Below the pieces are notes generated by a model. That model made no database searches, had not been told where the DNA came from, and was given only the letters and a program-made list of their open reading frames with translations. The translations under genes were made by a program, and so were the position numbers. From Bacteroidia bacterium (lineage in GTDB: Bacteria; Bacteroidota; Bacteroidia; Chitinophagales; JAUHXS01): a stretch of DNA of 64,000 nt. Every line of letters starts with the position of its first letter. Position 1 is the first letter of the stretch. The stretch is from NCBI GenBank assembly GCA_030426955.1, contig JAUHXS010000013.1, forward strand, positions 1 through 64,000, in the 5' to 3' direction. Positions 55,311 through 64,000 of the stretch are shown one piece after another.

Positions 55311-55339
55311 CCACCCCTAATCCTCTCGTTGGAGGGGGA
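55311..55339. repeat. Short inverted repeat of the CCCCTAAT...GGAGGGGGA type
   Basis: CCTC (55322-55325) and GAGG (55332-55335) pair over a 6-base loop, with C-rich and G-rich flanks. It lies between convergent queD-like and acyltransferase genes and could serve as a bidirectional terminator. The flanking text resembles a dispersed intergenic repeat seen in many genomes, but one copy proves nothing. Confidence 0.35.
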
Positions 55340-55344
55340 ATACT

Positions 55345-56472
55345 CTACTTAAAATGTCTCTTTAGTTTTAAGATTGGCTGTTCGAAGTAGTGATAACTAG
55401 CCATACTTAAAATAATTGTAACCAAGAGAGAGAGTAAAGGATATATCAATAGTGTTCCTAGCCAACCGTTGGGTAAAACTCCTTGTTTGACAAATTGCCA
55501 TAAGATAAGATTAGAAAGCGTGTGGTAGCAATACAGTCCATAAGATATTCTTCCTAAATAATCCATCCACTTTACTTTTCCGAGTTTAAAAAGCGAGTTA
55601 TTAGAAAAAGATTGTTCAAAAATGATAAAGGCGAACAAAAGTCCCCAAAGCGTTCGCTCAATAATATTGCCCCAATTGCTATGAGGAAAGTGATGGTAAA
55701 ACAAAATAATTATAGGAATTGAGCCATAAACTATGGCTATAAAATACTTAGGCACTTTAGAAAGTTTATCAAATAGACGTGTCTTACTAAACGCAATATA
55801 CCCCATAAAAGAGCCTATCCCAATATCTGACATTACACTCAGCGTATGAAAATAAATAGTTGGTCCGTCATCTATATTTAATGCTCTAAAGACAATTGAA
55901 CATATAACTATCAATAAACTCAATATTGGAATATTCCATCTGCTTATTTTAGTTAATATTGGCCAAGCCACATAAAACTGTTCTTCGATAGAGATGGTCC
56001 AAAGTATGCCTAAAACTGGAAAATAAGGAACACTGTTTTTGATGATGTCAAAATTAACAGTGAATGTCAAGTAATAAATGAGATTTGCATTTAAATCATA
56101 TTCTTGCCCTAAATATCCTTTTATCCAATCTAATACTACGAACCCAATAATTAACATTAAAAAATATAACGGCCATATTCTAAGCACTCTTCTTGCGTAA
56201 AAATTCTTGATACTAATTTTAGTTTGGTGCTGTCTCTCTTTCAGTAGCAAATAAGTGATAAGAAAGCCTGATAAAACAAAGAAAAAGTTTACTCCCAATA
56301 CACCCAAGTTGGTATACTTTGAGAATAGCGTATACCATTCATTTTTACTAATTATTGGATGAGTAGTGGCAAAACTATGTGCGGTAAATACCGATAGAAA
56401 AGCTAAAAACCTTAACGAATTTAGATTCTCGAAATATGTTTTAGAAGTGGTCGTCATGGTTAGAATGAGCAA
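55345..56472 (-). CDS. Acyltransferase 3 family membrane protein
   Basis: 375 residues with about ten membrane segments. Typical blocks: NSLRFLAFLSVFTAHSFATTH (catalytic His helix), GVNFFFVLSGFLITYLLLKERQ, NFYARRVLRIWPLYF. Members O-acylate lipopolysaccharide, peptidoglycan or exopolysaccharide on the outer face of the inner membrane. Start: ATG 56472 or the ATG five codons later. No polysaccharide cluster adjoins, so the acceptor is unknown. Confidence 0.92.
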   Translation of the reverse strand: MLILTMTTTSKTYFENLNSLRFLAFLSVFTAHSFATTHPIISKNEWYTLFSKYTNLGVLGVNFFFVLSGFLITYLLLKERQHQTKISIKNFYARRVLRIWPLYFLMLIIGFVVLDWIKGYLGQEYDLNANLIYYLTFTVNFDIIKNSVPYFPVLGILWTISIEEQFYVAWPILTKISRWNIPILSLLIVICSIVFRALNIDDGPTIYFHTLSVMSDIGIGSFMGYIAFSKTRLFDKLSKVPKYFIAIVYGSIPIIILFYHHFPHSNWGNIIERTLWGLLFAFIIFEQSFSNNSLFKLGKVKWMDYLGRISYGLYCYHTLSNLILWQFVKQGVLPNGWLGTLLIYPLLSLLVTIILSMASYHYFEQPILKLKRHFK

Positions 56473-56570
56473 TTAAAATTAGGAGTTTTTCTATTAACCC
56501 TTGACGTAATCTTTATGATTGTCGTAGGAATATGCCACCAAGAAGGGCTTGCTTTAAGATATAAATCAAT

Positions 56571-58799
56571 TTATATTGTAAAACTTGCTCCTAAATAAAT
56601 CATCCTGCCAAAAATGGGTCCCCAAACGAGTGAACTATCAAAGTATCGTCCAAAAGGTTGCTCCGATGATAAAATCGGATTATTTTGTTTAAAGTTGGTT
56701 AGGTTTTCTACCCCAATATAAGCCCTCCATTTTTTTGTCCATGACTTACTGACTTGTGTATTCATCGTAACAAAAGATGGAGAATTTGTTTCTAGTTGAT
56801 ATGGTATAGTGTTACTTTCTGTCCCTGGTAATCTTTTAGGCCCAATAACATTGAAGGTATAGTCAAAAAACCACTTGTTTTTCGTTTCATAAGCTAGATT
56901 TACAAACCCCCTATGATTTGCAACTAAGGCTTTTGATAATCTGCCTTCTAGATAATCTGTTTGAACATCATACCATCGGTAGGCTAACCGAAGATCAAAA
57001 CGGTGCATGATTTCATAATCTATAGTTGTTTGAAAACTATTTGAATAAGAGCGACCAGATAAGTTATAAAACAAGACTTTTTGAGGATCATTATCTCTAT
57101 CAATAATAACTTGATCAATGAACTCCGTTCTATAAAAGTCAACGACTAAAACACCTTCTTTGTAGTTCAGCCTAAAGTCTTGAGATAAACTAATTCCTCC
57201 ATTCCAAGATTTTTCTGGATTGAGTCCATAAGCTGATTTGTCATTGCTAGAAGTAATTTCAAAGCTTCTAGAACTCGCTAGTAATGACATGTTCTCAGCA
57301 AAAATGTTTGCCGTTCTTTGACCTCTCCCAACAGATGCTCGCAAGACAGTTTTTTCAGAAACAGCATATCGCAAATGCAATCGAGGTGTTATAACCCACT
57401 TGAATAGATTGTTATAATCTACCCGCATTCCAGCAATGAGGTTAAACTTTTCATGATAGTCATATGTGTATTCAAAAAAAGCTCCAGAGGATTGTTCGAG
57501 TCTTCTAAAATAATTTACTTCAAAAACCTCGTCATAATGATCTGATAGAAAACTCAATCCTGTTTTAAATTGATGATTGGTATTTCCAATAATAGATTGA
57601 TAGATGAAATTGGCATAGTAAGTTTCTTGCTTGGCCTCATAGTTTCTTAATCCGAAAAAGCTATTTTGCTGATGATTTAAGGCATAAAGTTGAATGCCCA
57701 TACTTTTATAACGCTTTTCGGAGAATACATAACCCGTTTTATACCAACCTTCGACACGTTTTGTGTTTATGCCAACACCATATGGGTTGGTTGAGTCACG
57801 ATTTAGACTTTTATCAAATGCCATTTGACCACCTACCTTATCGTCTAACAATGCTTTGATTCCAAATTGTCCCATAAGCCCTTTTTGGTTATCAAATTTC
57901 CAACGGTTAGTAAGGTTCAATATTTGCATTTGTGGTACATCCATAAAACCATCATTGTTTCCATCTGTTTTTAATGGTCTTACTGCTCCATGGCCTAAAA
58001 GACTTGTGCTTAGATTTTTATTTAATTTGAATGTCTTATGAAGGTTTAGTTCAGACCTTCCACTTTGGTTTATGTAAGTGTTGACTAAAAGTTTCTCTTC
58101 ACCTTCAGGCTTTTTAAGCTCAACATTAATTTGTCCTGCCATACTTTCATAACCGTTAATGACTGGTCCAATTCCTTTGGTCACTTGAATAGATTCTACC
58201 CATGCTCCTGGAACATAAGTTAACCCTAAGCTAGAAGCAAGACCTCTTACGTAAGGCATATTTCCCTGAGTTAGTTGGGTATAAATTCCTGCTAAGCCTA
58301 GCATTTCTATCTGACGAGTACCAGTGACCGCATCTGTGAAGGAAACATCTATGGAGGGATTTGTCTCAAAGCTTTCAGACAAGTTGCAACAAGCTGCCTT
58401 GAATAACTCTTTTTCACCCATGATTTGTTTATTAATACTACTTCGAAAATCAATCTTTGTTGCCTTTTCTCTAAAAATGACTTCCACCTCATTTAAATCA
58501 ACAGTGCTTTTTAAGACGATCGTTAATTTATCATGGTCTTCAATTTGAATGGTATCACTTTGATAACCGATATAGCTAATCACCAATTGATGATTGTTAT
58601 GGTCATCTGGAATTTTAAATATACCAACTGTGTCAGTAGTAGTTCCAGTAACAGTTCCAGACCAATATACATTTGCGCCGATTAAGGGAGCTAAAATTCC
58701 TTTGGCGTTTTCTTCTACCACCACACCTTCCAAAAATGTTTGGCTTATGGCAAAGTTTACCACTAGTATGAGTACTAGTGAATACATTATGTGATGCAT
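56571..58799 (-). CDS. TonB-dependent receptor of a metal-type operon
   Basis: 742 residues. Signal peptide about 1-19. Carboxypeptidase-regulatory domain (about 22-105), plug (about 120-235; with ACCNLSESFETNPSIDV and a CC pair) and barrel (FYRTEFIDQVIIDRDNDP, RAYIGVENLTNFKQNNPIL, final YLGASFTI). It is translated after the heavy-metal-associated protein gene with about 40 bases between. Gene context indicates uptake or handling of a metal ion or metal complex. The last gene of the operon. Confidence 0.9.
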   Translation of the reverse strand: MHHIMYSLVLILVVNFAISQTFLEGVVVEENAKGILAPLIGANVYWSGTVTGTTTDTVGIFKIPDDHNNHQLVISYIGYQSDTIQIEDHDKLTIVLKSTVDLNEVEVIFREKATKIDFRSSINKQIMGEKELFKAACCNLSESFETNPSIDVSFTDAVTGTRQIEMLGLAGIYTQLTQGNMPYVRGLASSLGLTYVPGAWVESIQVTKGIGPVINGYESMAGQINVELKKPEGEEKLLVNTYINQSGRSELNLHKTFKLNKNLSTSLLGHGAVRPLKTDGNNDGFMDVPQMQILNLTNRWKFDNQKGLMGQFGIKALLDDKVGGQMAFDKSLNRDSTNPYGVGINTKRVEGWYKTGYVFSEKRYKSMGIQLYALNHQQNSFFGLRNYEAKQETYYANFIYQSIIGNTNHQFKTGLSFLSDHYDEVFEVNYFRRLEQSSGAFFEYTYDYHEKFNLIAGMRVDYNNLFKWVITPRLHLRYAVSEKTVLRASVGRGQRTANIFAENMSLLASSRSFEITSSNDKSAYGLNPEKSWNGGISLSQDFRLNYKEGVLVVDFYRTEFIDQVIIDRDNDPQKVLFYNLSGRSYSNSFQTTIDYEIMHRFDLRLAYRWYDVQTDYLEGRLSKALVANHRGFVNLAYETKNKWFFDYTFNVIGPKRLPGTESNTIPYQLETNSPSFVTMNTQVSKSWTKKWRAYIGVENLTNFKQNNPILSSEQPFGRYFDSSLVWGPIFGRMIYLGASFTI

Positions 58800-58840
58800 T
58801 TCTGACGATTTTATAGTGAATAAATATGCTTGAGCTTAGT

Positions 58841-59188
58841 TTAGTGCTGATGTTGCTCTCTATACTTGCAACAAGCATGCACCTTTGCATATTGCTCGTC
58901 AGTTGCTTTGATCAAGTCGTTGTCATGTCCTGCATTAGCAATGCTCTTACAAATCTCCTCTTTTGAGGTTTTGTCAGTTCTGTAGAAAACTTCTAGGGAA
59001 CTCGTTTGGGCATCCCATTTGGCGTTCTTAACGCCCTTTATGTATGCGGCATTTTCTATACGTTCTTTGCACATTTCACAAATGCCATGAACATGAATGG
59101 TATCTACGGTTACTTTTTTGCTCTGTGCATTGGCAGGGCTGGTAAAATACAGACAGCCCGCTAAAATAAATAATATTAAAAATTTCAT
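58841..59188 (-). CDS. Periplasmic heavy-metal-associated (HMA) domain protein
   Basis: 115 residues. Signal peptide about 1-21 (ending ANAQ). HMA fold (about 25-90) with metal-binding CEMC in IHVHGICEMCKERIENAAYIKGV, and a C-terminal Cys/His tail HACCKYREQHQH that may add a second metal site. Proteins of this type bind Cu(I), Zn or similar ions. It follows the HYC_CC_PP gene and precedes the TonB receptor in the same operon. Confidence 0.88.
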   Translation of the reverse strand: MKFLILFILAGCLYFTSPANAQSKKVTVDTIHVHGICEMCKERIENAAYIKGVKNAKWDAQTSSLEVFYRTDKTSKEEICKSIANAGHDNDLIKATDEQYAKVHACCKYREQHQH

Positions 59189-59243
59189 AGTTTAAAAATT
59201 TTACGTTAATGAAGTAAGTACGGAGTGAAAAAAGACGTTATAG

Positions 59244-59621
59244 TTATCCGTAAAACGTAAAACTAGAGTGAAGTAGGTAAAGGGGTTGTTTGGGGGGAGC
59301 GCGAGCAAGCTTTTTATCAATAGGAATATAGCTCTTAGGCTTTAAAATTTTCAAAAAGGTTTTATTACTGATAACATGAGGGATATGTTTTAAAATTGGA
59401 ATAACTAATTCTTGGTCAACATCATCGATTTCTAACACAACCAACTGATCGTCACAGCAACTTGATTTTTTTATAAGATCTTTTGAGCAACAGTTTTTAT
59501 GTATTTCTTTGAATATTTGAACAGAACTGACTTTTCCATGGCAATAATGTACATTCACACTTAGTCCAAGGGATAGAGTAAGGTATAGAGATGCTAAAAA
59601 TGTTGAGAATAGCTTGTTCAT
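59244..59621 (-). CDS. HYC_CC_PP family protein
   Basis: 125 residues with a signal peptide (about 1-20). The name-giving features are all present: HYCHGK near residue 27, two CC pairs (NCCSKDLIKKSSCCDD), and APPKQP near the end. Function unknown; in Bacteroidota these proteins commonly accompany HMA-domain proteins and TonB receptors, so a metal-binding role is inferred. It sits between the aquaporin gene and the HMA gene. Confidence 0.85.
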   Translation of the reverse strand: MNKLFSTFLASLYLTLSLGLSVNVHYCHGKVSSVQIFKEIHKNCCSKDLIKKSSCCDDQLVVLEIDDVDQELVIPILKHIPHVISNKTFLKILKPKSYIPIDKKLARAPPKQPLYLLHSSFTFYG

Positions 59622-59654
59622 TATTATTTCAACGCTAAATTTAACGAATTATTG

Positions 59655-60332
59655 TTAACATTCAACACAGCAGTCTTTTCCTTTGATTAAACGACAACTA
59701 TAAATTGCAAGAATAGCTCCCAGTATAGGAGCAACAAGATAAAGCCATAAAGCGTCCACATTGCCTGAGACAATCGCAGGACCGATAGATCGGGCAGGAT
59801 TCATGGATGCTCCAGATATTGGGCCGCCCAAAATAGCTTCTAGTGAGACTGTTCCGCCGATGGCAATGCCTGCCATAATACCCGTTTCTTTAGATCCTGT
59901 AGAAACGTTGATGATAACAAACATCAATATAAACGTGAGTATGAACTCCAATACAAAGGCCTGTAGGATGCTATTGGCTGGTAATGTTCCGCCCAAAGTA
60001 GTAGCTTTGGGGAAGAGGATGAGTAGTGTTATGCTGGCCAATATTGCGCCAGAAATTTGTGCAAAAATGTAAGGCAAGAGGTCTTGGCTACTAAATTTTT
60101 TGGAAACCCAAAATGCAATGGTCACAGCAGGGTTGATATGTGCACCAGAAATCTCTCCGGTGGCGTAAATTACAGCCATGACAATTAACCCAAAGGAAAG
60201 GGCAATTCCTAAATGCCCAATAATACCATTTGCTGTTTCATTGACCACGATGGCTCCAGTACCCGAAAAAACCAATAGATACGTTCCGATAAACTCTGCA
60301 ATATAGGATCTGAAATTATTTGAGATATTCAT
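59655..60332 (-). CDS. MIP-family aquaporin / metalloid channel
   Basis: 225 residues with six membrane segments. The two half-helix motifs are NPAVTIAF and NPARSIGP, so the pore is intact. The C-terminal tail is unusual: KGKDCCVEC, three Cys in four to five residues. Bacterial MIP channels conduct water, glycerol or metalloid acids such as arsenite; the Cys tail and the metal-binding neighbours favour a metalloid role, but this is inference. It is the first gene of the four-gene operon. Confidence 0.88.
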   Translation of the reverse strand: MNISNNFRSYIAEFIGTYLLVFSGTGAIVVNETANGIIGHLGIALSFGLIVMAVIYATGEISGAHINPAVTIAFWVSKKFSSQDLLPYIFAQISGAILASITLLILFPKATTLGGTLPANSILQAFVLEFILTFILMFVIINVSTGSKETGIMAGIAIGGTVSLEAILGGPISGASMNPARSIGPAIVSGNVDALWLYLVAPILGAILAIYSCRLIKGKDCCVEC

Positions 60333-60354
60333 TTATCGTAAAAATACGATAAAT
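60331..60354. promoter_or_regulatory. Inverted repeat at the operon head, operator-like (ATTTATCGTA-N4-TACGATAAAT)
   Basis: Two perfect 10-base arms around an AAAA centre, beginning in the start-codon region of the aquaporin gene. A further TATTGCGTAAATA lies just upstream. The arrangement suits a dimeric repressor, for example an ArsR/SmtB-type metal sensor, that would block the operon. The regulator itself is not encoded next to it. Confidence 0.5.
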
Positions 60355-60559
60355 CTATCTGATATTGCGTAAATAAAAAGCTGTTTTAATAGAAAAGACA
60401 AATAACTTATTTAAACATTTGATAATCAATTGACAATATGGGAAGCATTGATGCTTCGAAGCCTAAAAAAGCAATAAAATGTGATTGTTATTCGCATAAA
60501 ATTCTCTATCTTTTAAAATTGTAACATTTCTATCGATCATGAATGTCCCAATTAATAGC

Positions 60560-62647
60560 ATGTTTAGGCAGTTTATAATAATAGTGTTGTCATGTATGTT
60601 TAGCGATAGTATCGCCCAAGTCATCACGTGGAATAAGCTATTTGGAGGGTCTGGTGCAGAAAGCATAAATTCGGTTATCTCGTTATCCGATGGCAACTAC
60701 CTTTTTACTAGTAATACGTATTCATTTCCAGGTAGTGAGAGCGATATTTATGTCGCAAAAAAAGACAAAGGAGGCCATTTGTTGTGGGGGAGGCATATAG
60801 ATCATCGCAATGATGACAATCCTAAATGTGTAATTGAATGCAGTGATAATAGTATTTTGATTGTGGGAGAATCTTTCGAGAGCGGTAATCGACAGACTTT
60901 TCTATTAAAGTTGGATGCAGATGGCAATAAATTATGGTTTCGAACATTTGAATTAGGGGGAGGAAATGTTCGTGCTAGGTCTGTAATTGAGACCCAAAGT
61001 GGGGATTATCTCGTTGTTGGGGAGATCTCTGCTGGTGGACAACCAGATGTTTTCGCATTTAAAACAGATGAAAATGGCATATTGCAATGGAGTAAAAAAT
61101 ATGGAGGGGCAGCAAGTTTTGAAGCAGGCTATAATATCATAGAAGTAAGCAATAATAGATATTTAATTGCGGGGATTAATCATTCTGGTGTAGCAAGAAT
61201 ATACTTGGTAAGTATAGATAAAGATGGAAACTTAAATTGGACAAAATCTTATGCTGATGGGGGAAACTATTTCAATGCATTTATACAAATAGCAAAAACC
61301 TTTGATAATAAGGTATTGTTGTTTGTAGAAAACACTACGGGTCCTTTTACAGGAGCAATTCTAAAGATAGATACCCTTGGTAATCAATTGTGGGCAAGAA
61401 CTGTAAATGATCTCAGAAGAGCTAGGGGGATATTATCAGACCATGAAGATCAATACATATTTCACGGATCTACCTTGATTTTTGGAGGAGGTGGAGAGGA
61501 TAATATGGTTTTTGCGTTAGACAGTTCTGGTAACTTTAATTGGGCAAAAAGTTATGGCACAACAAGAAATGAAAGAGCTGGCGATGGGGTAACCCAAAGC
61601 TTAAAAAGAACATCGGATGGAGGGTTAATATTTCTTGGTGGAACGGATAGTAGTCATCATACTGGTGTAGGTTCAGAGTATATAATTTACAAAACAGATG
61701 ACCAAGGCAATGTAGGTTGCAATTTTCAATCACATACATTAGATATTGACACTCCAGTTTTTAATGAGATAGCTGTTGATATGGAAGATACCTTGTTATT
61801 GACAAACATATTATTAGATTCTGTATTGAATGATTTGTGCTTGGCAGGACAGTTTAATTGCATGAGCTATAATCTACCTCAAGAATTTGATACCATAATA
61901 TGTATAGGTGAGGATATCAATATACAGGTAGATGATGCTTGGGCTTCCTATGATTGGAGTTCGGGCGATAATACCCCTAACCTAACAATATCTCCTACAG
62001 ATAGCATGACCTATACTTTAATTGTTAATGCAAATACATGCTCTGCAGATACCTTTGAATATACAGTTCTAGTTAGTGCTGATAGTCTAGATGCTGGAAG
62101 GAATGATACGATCATGAATGGTGATACAATACAACTCAATGCAAGCTCAAACACTTCAATAATGTGGGAGCAAGATGGTTCTATCATTACCTGTTTAGAT
62201 TGTTTAGATCCATTGGTAAGCCCAAATCAGACAACAACGTATGTTATTCAAACGACAGATACTCAAGGATGCATAGCGATAGACTCCGTTATTATTGTGG
62301 TTTTAGACACACTAATAGATACCACCAATGTTCCACCTCCAATAGATACAGTATTATGTGACTTGCCATTTATTCCTAATGCTATTATTAGCGGTTCAAC
62401 TGCTGCTAATTATGTATTAAATTTTACGATCGAAAACAATGGTTATGTCATTAATGAAATAAAAGTTTTTGACTCCAAAGGAGCAGAGGTTGCCATGTCT
62501 GGGCTTTCCACGGGAGCTACCTCGTGGTCAGCAATAGATCGAATTACTGGAGAAGTTTTAAATAGAGGGGTTTATTTATACTACATAGAGGCAACGTGTG
62601 TTGGGGGGGAGACAAAGTATTTACTCGGGAATATAAGTGTGTTGTAG
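60560..62647 (+). CDS. T9SS type B (divergent) surface propeller protein
   Basis: About 695 residues from the ATG at 60560 (signal peptide ending DSIAQ); an upstream in-frame ATG at 60539 gives a poorer signal. Residues 25-430 hold propeller-like repeats (ILQWSKKYGGAASFEAGYNIIEVSNNRYLIAG). Then come Cys-containing Ig/PKD-like segments (CIGEDINIQVDDAWASYDWSSGDNT) and a C-terminal domain with LPFIPNAIISGSTAANYVLN and IKVFDSKGAEV, a divergent type B sorting domain that has lost the FSPNGDG signature. Predicted exported surface protein. Confidence 0.8.
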   Translation: MFRQFIIIVLSCMFSDSIAQVITWNKLFGGSGAESINSVISLSDGNYLFTSNTYSFPGSESDIYVAKKDKGGHLLWGRHIDHRNDDNPKCVIECSDNSILIVGESFESGNRQTFLLKLDADGNKLWFRTFELGGGNVRARSVIETQSGDYLVVGEISAGGQPDVFAFKTDENGILQWSKKYGGAASFEAGYNIIEVSNNRYLIAGINHSGVARIYLVSIDKDGNLNWTKSYADGGNYFNAFIQIAKTFDNKVLLFVENTTGPFTGAILKIDTLGNQLWARTVNDLRRARGILSDHEDQYIFHGSTLIFGGGGEDNMVFALDSSGNFNWAKSYGTTRNERAGDGVTQSLKRTSDGGLIFLGGTDSSHHTGVGSEYIIYKTDDQGNVGCNFQSHTLDIDTPVFNEIAVDMEDTLLLTNILLDSVLNDLCLAGQFNCMSYNLPQEFDTIICIGEDINIQVDDAWASYDWSSGDNTPNLTISPTDSMTYTLIVNANTCSADTFEYTVLVSADSLDAGRNDTIMNGDTIQLNASSNTSIMWEQDGSIITCLDCLDPLVSPNQTTTYVIQTTDTQGCIAIDSVIIVVLDTLIDTTNVPPPIDTVLCDLPFIPNAIISGSTAANYVLNFTIENNGYVINEIKVFDSKGAEVAMSGLSTGATSWSAIDRITGEVLNRGVYLYYIEATCVGGETKYLLGNISVL

Positions 62648-62702
62648 GTGTTAGGAATGAAGTGTTATTATCTAATAAACTCTCATCCCTGTTCCCTCAA
62701 AA

Positions 62703-64000
62703 CTAATAACTAATAATCTCAAATTCAGTTCTTCTATTCAATGCTCTGCCCTCTGGAGTATCATTACTAGCTACTGGAATGTCATCTCCATGACCTAAAA
62801 CACTTAATCTGTTTTCTTGAATGTTAAATGCTATTAAATATTCATATACTGTCTGCGCTCTATTTACAGAGAGCCTATAATTTTCCTTTTGTGTTCCAGT
62901 GTTATCTGTGTGTCCTATGATTTTGATTTTAACTGTTGGGTAATCTTTAAGAAAATTAATGAGTTGGCTTAACTCTATTTTAGATTCCTTCTTTAGCTCG
63001 TAGTTTCCTGTCTCAAAGAAAATATTCTTTAATGTCATTCGCTCACCTCTTTTAATAGGATGTAACTCAATATCCATTAAATAAGGGTCTTTGGCCTTAC
63101 TGCTTTTAAGTGAAAAATTCTCTGAATGGAATAAATAGCCGTGTTTTGATACGTTCAAAGCATAATCTCTATCAGAATGAAGACAAGCTAAAAACTCTCC
63201 GTTTAAAATATCAGAGTTGATTTCTGTCATGATCTCTCCTGTTGCTAGATCAATCAGGCTGACTTTAGCTTCTAAAAATTCTTTTGTTGCAAAATCTTTG
63301 ACAGTCCCTTTAACATAAGTAACTGCAAGTGGCTTGATTTTATCATGAAGATCGAAGGAATATAAATCTAATTTTCCCCTTGTGCCATATCTATCAGATG
63401 CAAAGTAGGCGTGTTTACCAGTAGCACTTACAATTAAACTACTTTCGTTTAAGTTAGTATTGATTGGATATCCCAAGTTTTGGGGTTCCGTCCACTCTCC
63501 TGCAACTTTTCTTGATAGAAATAAGTCAGCATCTCCCATTCCAATATGACCATCAGACGAAAAATATAGTGTTTTATTATCAGGGTGAATAAAAGGACAT
63601 TGGTCGTCGTATACAGTATTAATAACCTTTCCTAAGTTTTTAGGCTCGCCCCATTCTCCATTAGGTAACATATGGCTTACCCATATGTCTTTTTTGCCAA
63701 CTCCTCCGCTGCGATTACTACAAAAGTATAATGCTCTCCCATTAGAGGAGATAGTTGGTTGAGACTCCCATGCAATGGTATTAATTGGTGGGCCTAGGTT
63801 AACAGGATCTTGCCAGCGATTACCAATTCTTTTAGTATAATAAATATCACAGCTTCCTAATCCATCATTTTTATTGCAGGCAGTAAAGTAGATATAACGC
63901 CCATCGGGGGATATGGTTTGTGCGCCCTCATTTTCTTTTGTATTTACTGGTTTCCCAAGTTCTTTTCTTGGTTGCCATATGCTATCAAAATGGCTGATAT
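62703..64000 (-). CDS. PorE-like OmpA-family protein with PD40 propeller (5' end outside the window)
   Basis: The frame is open to the window edge on the minus strand, so the start is missing; about 432 codons are visible. Order from the visible start: PD40 propeller units (GAQTISPDGRYIYFTAC, SQPTISSNGRALYFCSN, CPFIHPDNKTLYFSSDG), a carboxypeptidase-regulatory-like domain (TYVKGTVKDFATKEFLEAKVSL), and a C-terminal OmpA peptidoglycan-binding domain (IKIIGHTDNTGTQKENYRLSVNRAQTVYEYL, LSVLGHGDDIPVASN). This order matches PorE of the T9SS, where a TPR domain would precede it upstream. Confidence 0.88.
   Translation of the reverse strand, partial: ISHFDSIWQPRKELGKPVNTKENEGAQTISPDGRYIYFTACNKNDGLGSCDIYYTKRIGNRWQDPVNLGPPINTIAWESQPTISSNGRALYFCSNRSGGVGKKDIWVSHMLPNGEWGEPKNLGKVINTVYDDQCPFIHPDNKTLYFSSDGHIGMGDADLFLSRKVAGEWTEPQNLGYPINTNLNESSLIVSATGKHAYFASDRYGTRGKLDLYSFDLHDKIKPLAVTYVKGTVKDFATKEFLEAKVSLIDLATGEIMTEINSDILNGEFLACLHSDRDYALNVSKHGYLFHSENFSLKSSKAKDPYLMDIELHPIKRGERMTLKNIFFETGNYELKKESKIELSQLINFLKDYPTVKIKIIGHTDNTGTQKENYRLSVNRAQTVYEYLIAFNIQENRLSVLGHGDDIPVASNDTPEGRALNRRTEFEIISY

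Noticed and set aside
1-64000. tRNA, rRNA, CRISPR array, prophage, insertion sequence
   Set aside because: Looked for tRNA T-loop/acceptor patterns, regularly spaced repeats, transposase and phage genes; none seen. Computational scanning could still find a weak ncRNA.

Overview
The window is a piece of a low-GC chromosome from a free-living Bacteroidota, probably a marine Saprospirales/Cytophagales-type lineage (phylum confident, lower rank a guess). Evidence: many secreted proteins carry type IX secretion system (T9SS) C-terminal sorting domains of type A (W/FPNP...) and type B (FSPNGDG...ND.F). There are also a PorP/SprF-like protein, two TonB-dependent receptors, an ELWxxDGT-repeat surface protein, a PorE-like PD40/OmpA protein, a large SecA with a Bacteroidota-type insertion, and the arrangement mutY / HU-TPR-RNase G. 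No rRNA, tRNA, CRISPR array, prophage or insertion sequence was recognised.

Layout. 0-5.8 kb: TonB-dependent receptor, membrane metallophosphoesterase, fabI plus a TolB-like propeller protein. 5.7-9.4 kb: a minus-strand T9SS cassette (type B cargo, PorP/SprF-like barrel, tiny sorting-domain-only lipoprotein). 9.5-12.3 kb: a Cys/Met-metabolism PLP enzyme and a conserved helical protein of unknown role. 12.5-19.7 kb: three consecutive large T9SS surface proteins. 20-23.3 kb: a TIGR02757 protein carrying an in-frame palindromic repeat, an M28 lipoprotein peptidase and cysS. 23.3-28 kb: a palindromic intergenic element, a 1.2-kilo-residue ELWxxDGT/FG-GAP surface protein, a small membrane protein and a SPOR protein. 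28-32 kb: secA and a MazEF-type toxin-antitoxin pair. 32-38 kb: two tandem rhomboid proteases, a lipoprotein, MscS channel, nitronate monooxygenase-like enzyme and RNase G. 37.9-41 kb: a 29-residue ribosomal-type basic peptide, TPR protein, HU, then mutY and ssb. 41-46 kb: two unknown secreted proteins, two cold-shock-domain proteins around a front-end-type fatty-acid desaturase, and a RelE-type toxin-antitoxin pair. 46-50.8 kb: two AhpD-like proteins separated by a perfect 24-bp palindrome, a phosphopantetheinyl transferase, a dCTP deaminase / P-loop kinase / dCMP deaminase cluster and an AraC regulator. 50.8-56.5 kb: holB, a T9SS-secreted CocE-type hydrolase, a QueD/PTPS enzyme and an acyltransferase. 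56.5-60.4 kb: a four-gene metal-type operon (aquaporin, HYC_CC_PP protein, heavy-metal-associated protein, TonB receptor) with an operator-like inverted repeat at its head. 60.5-64 kb: another type B surface protein and the 3' part of a PorE-like OmpA protein that runs off the window.

How it fits together. Much of the region encodes cell-surface export and cargo: SecA and signal peptides move proteins across the inner membrane, T9SS with PorP/SprF and PorE-type parts moves CTD cargo across the outer membrane, and TonB receptors import nutrients or metals. Housekeeping islands (replication/repair, nucleotide metabolism, translation, lipid metabolism) sit between. The most notable non-gene signals are a set of palindromic elements, one lying in frame within a coding sequence, an AT-rich dispersed repeat that supplies part of a signal peptide, and two operator-like palindromes.
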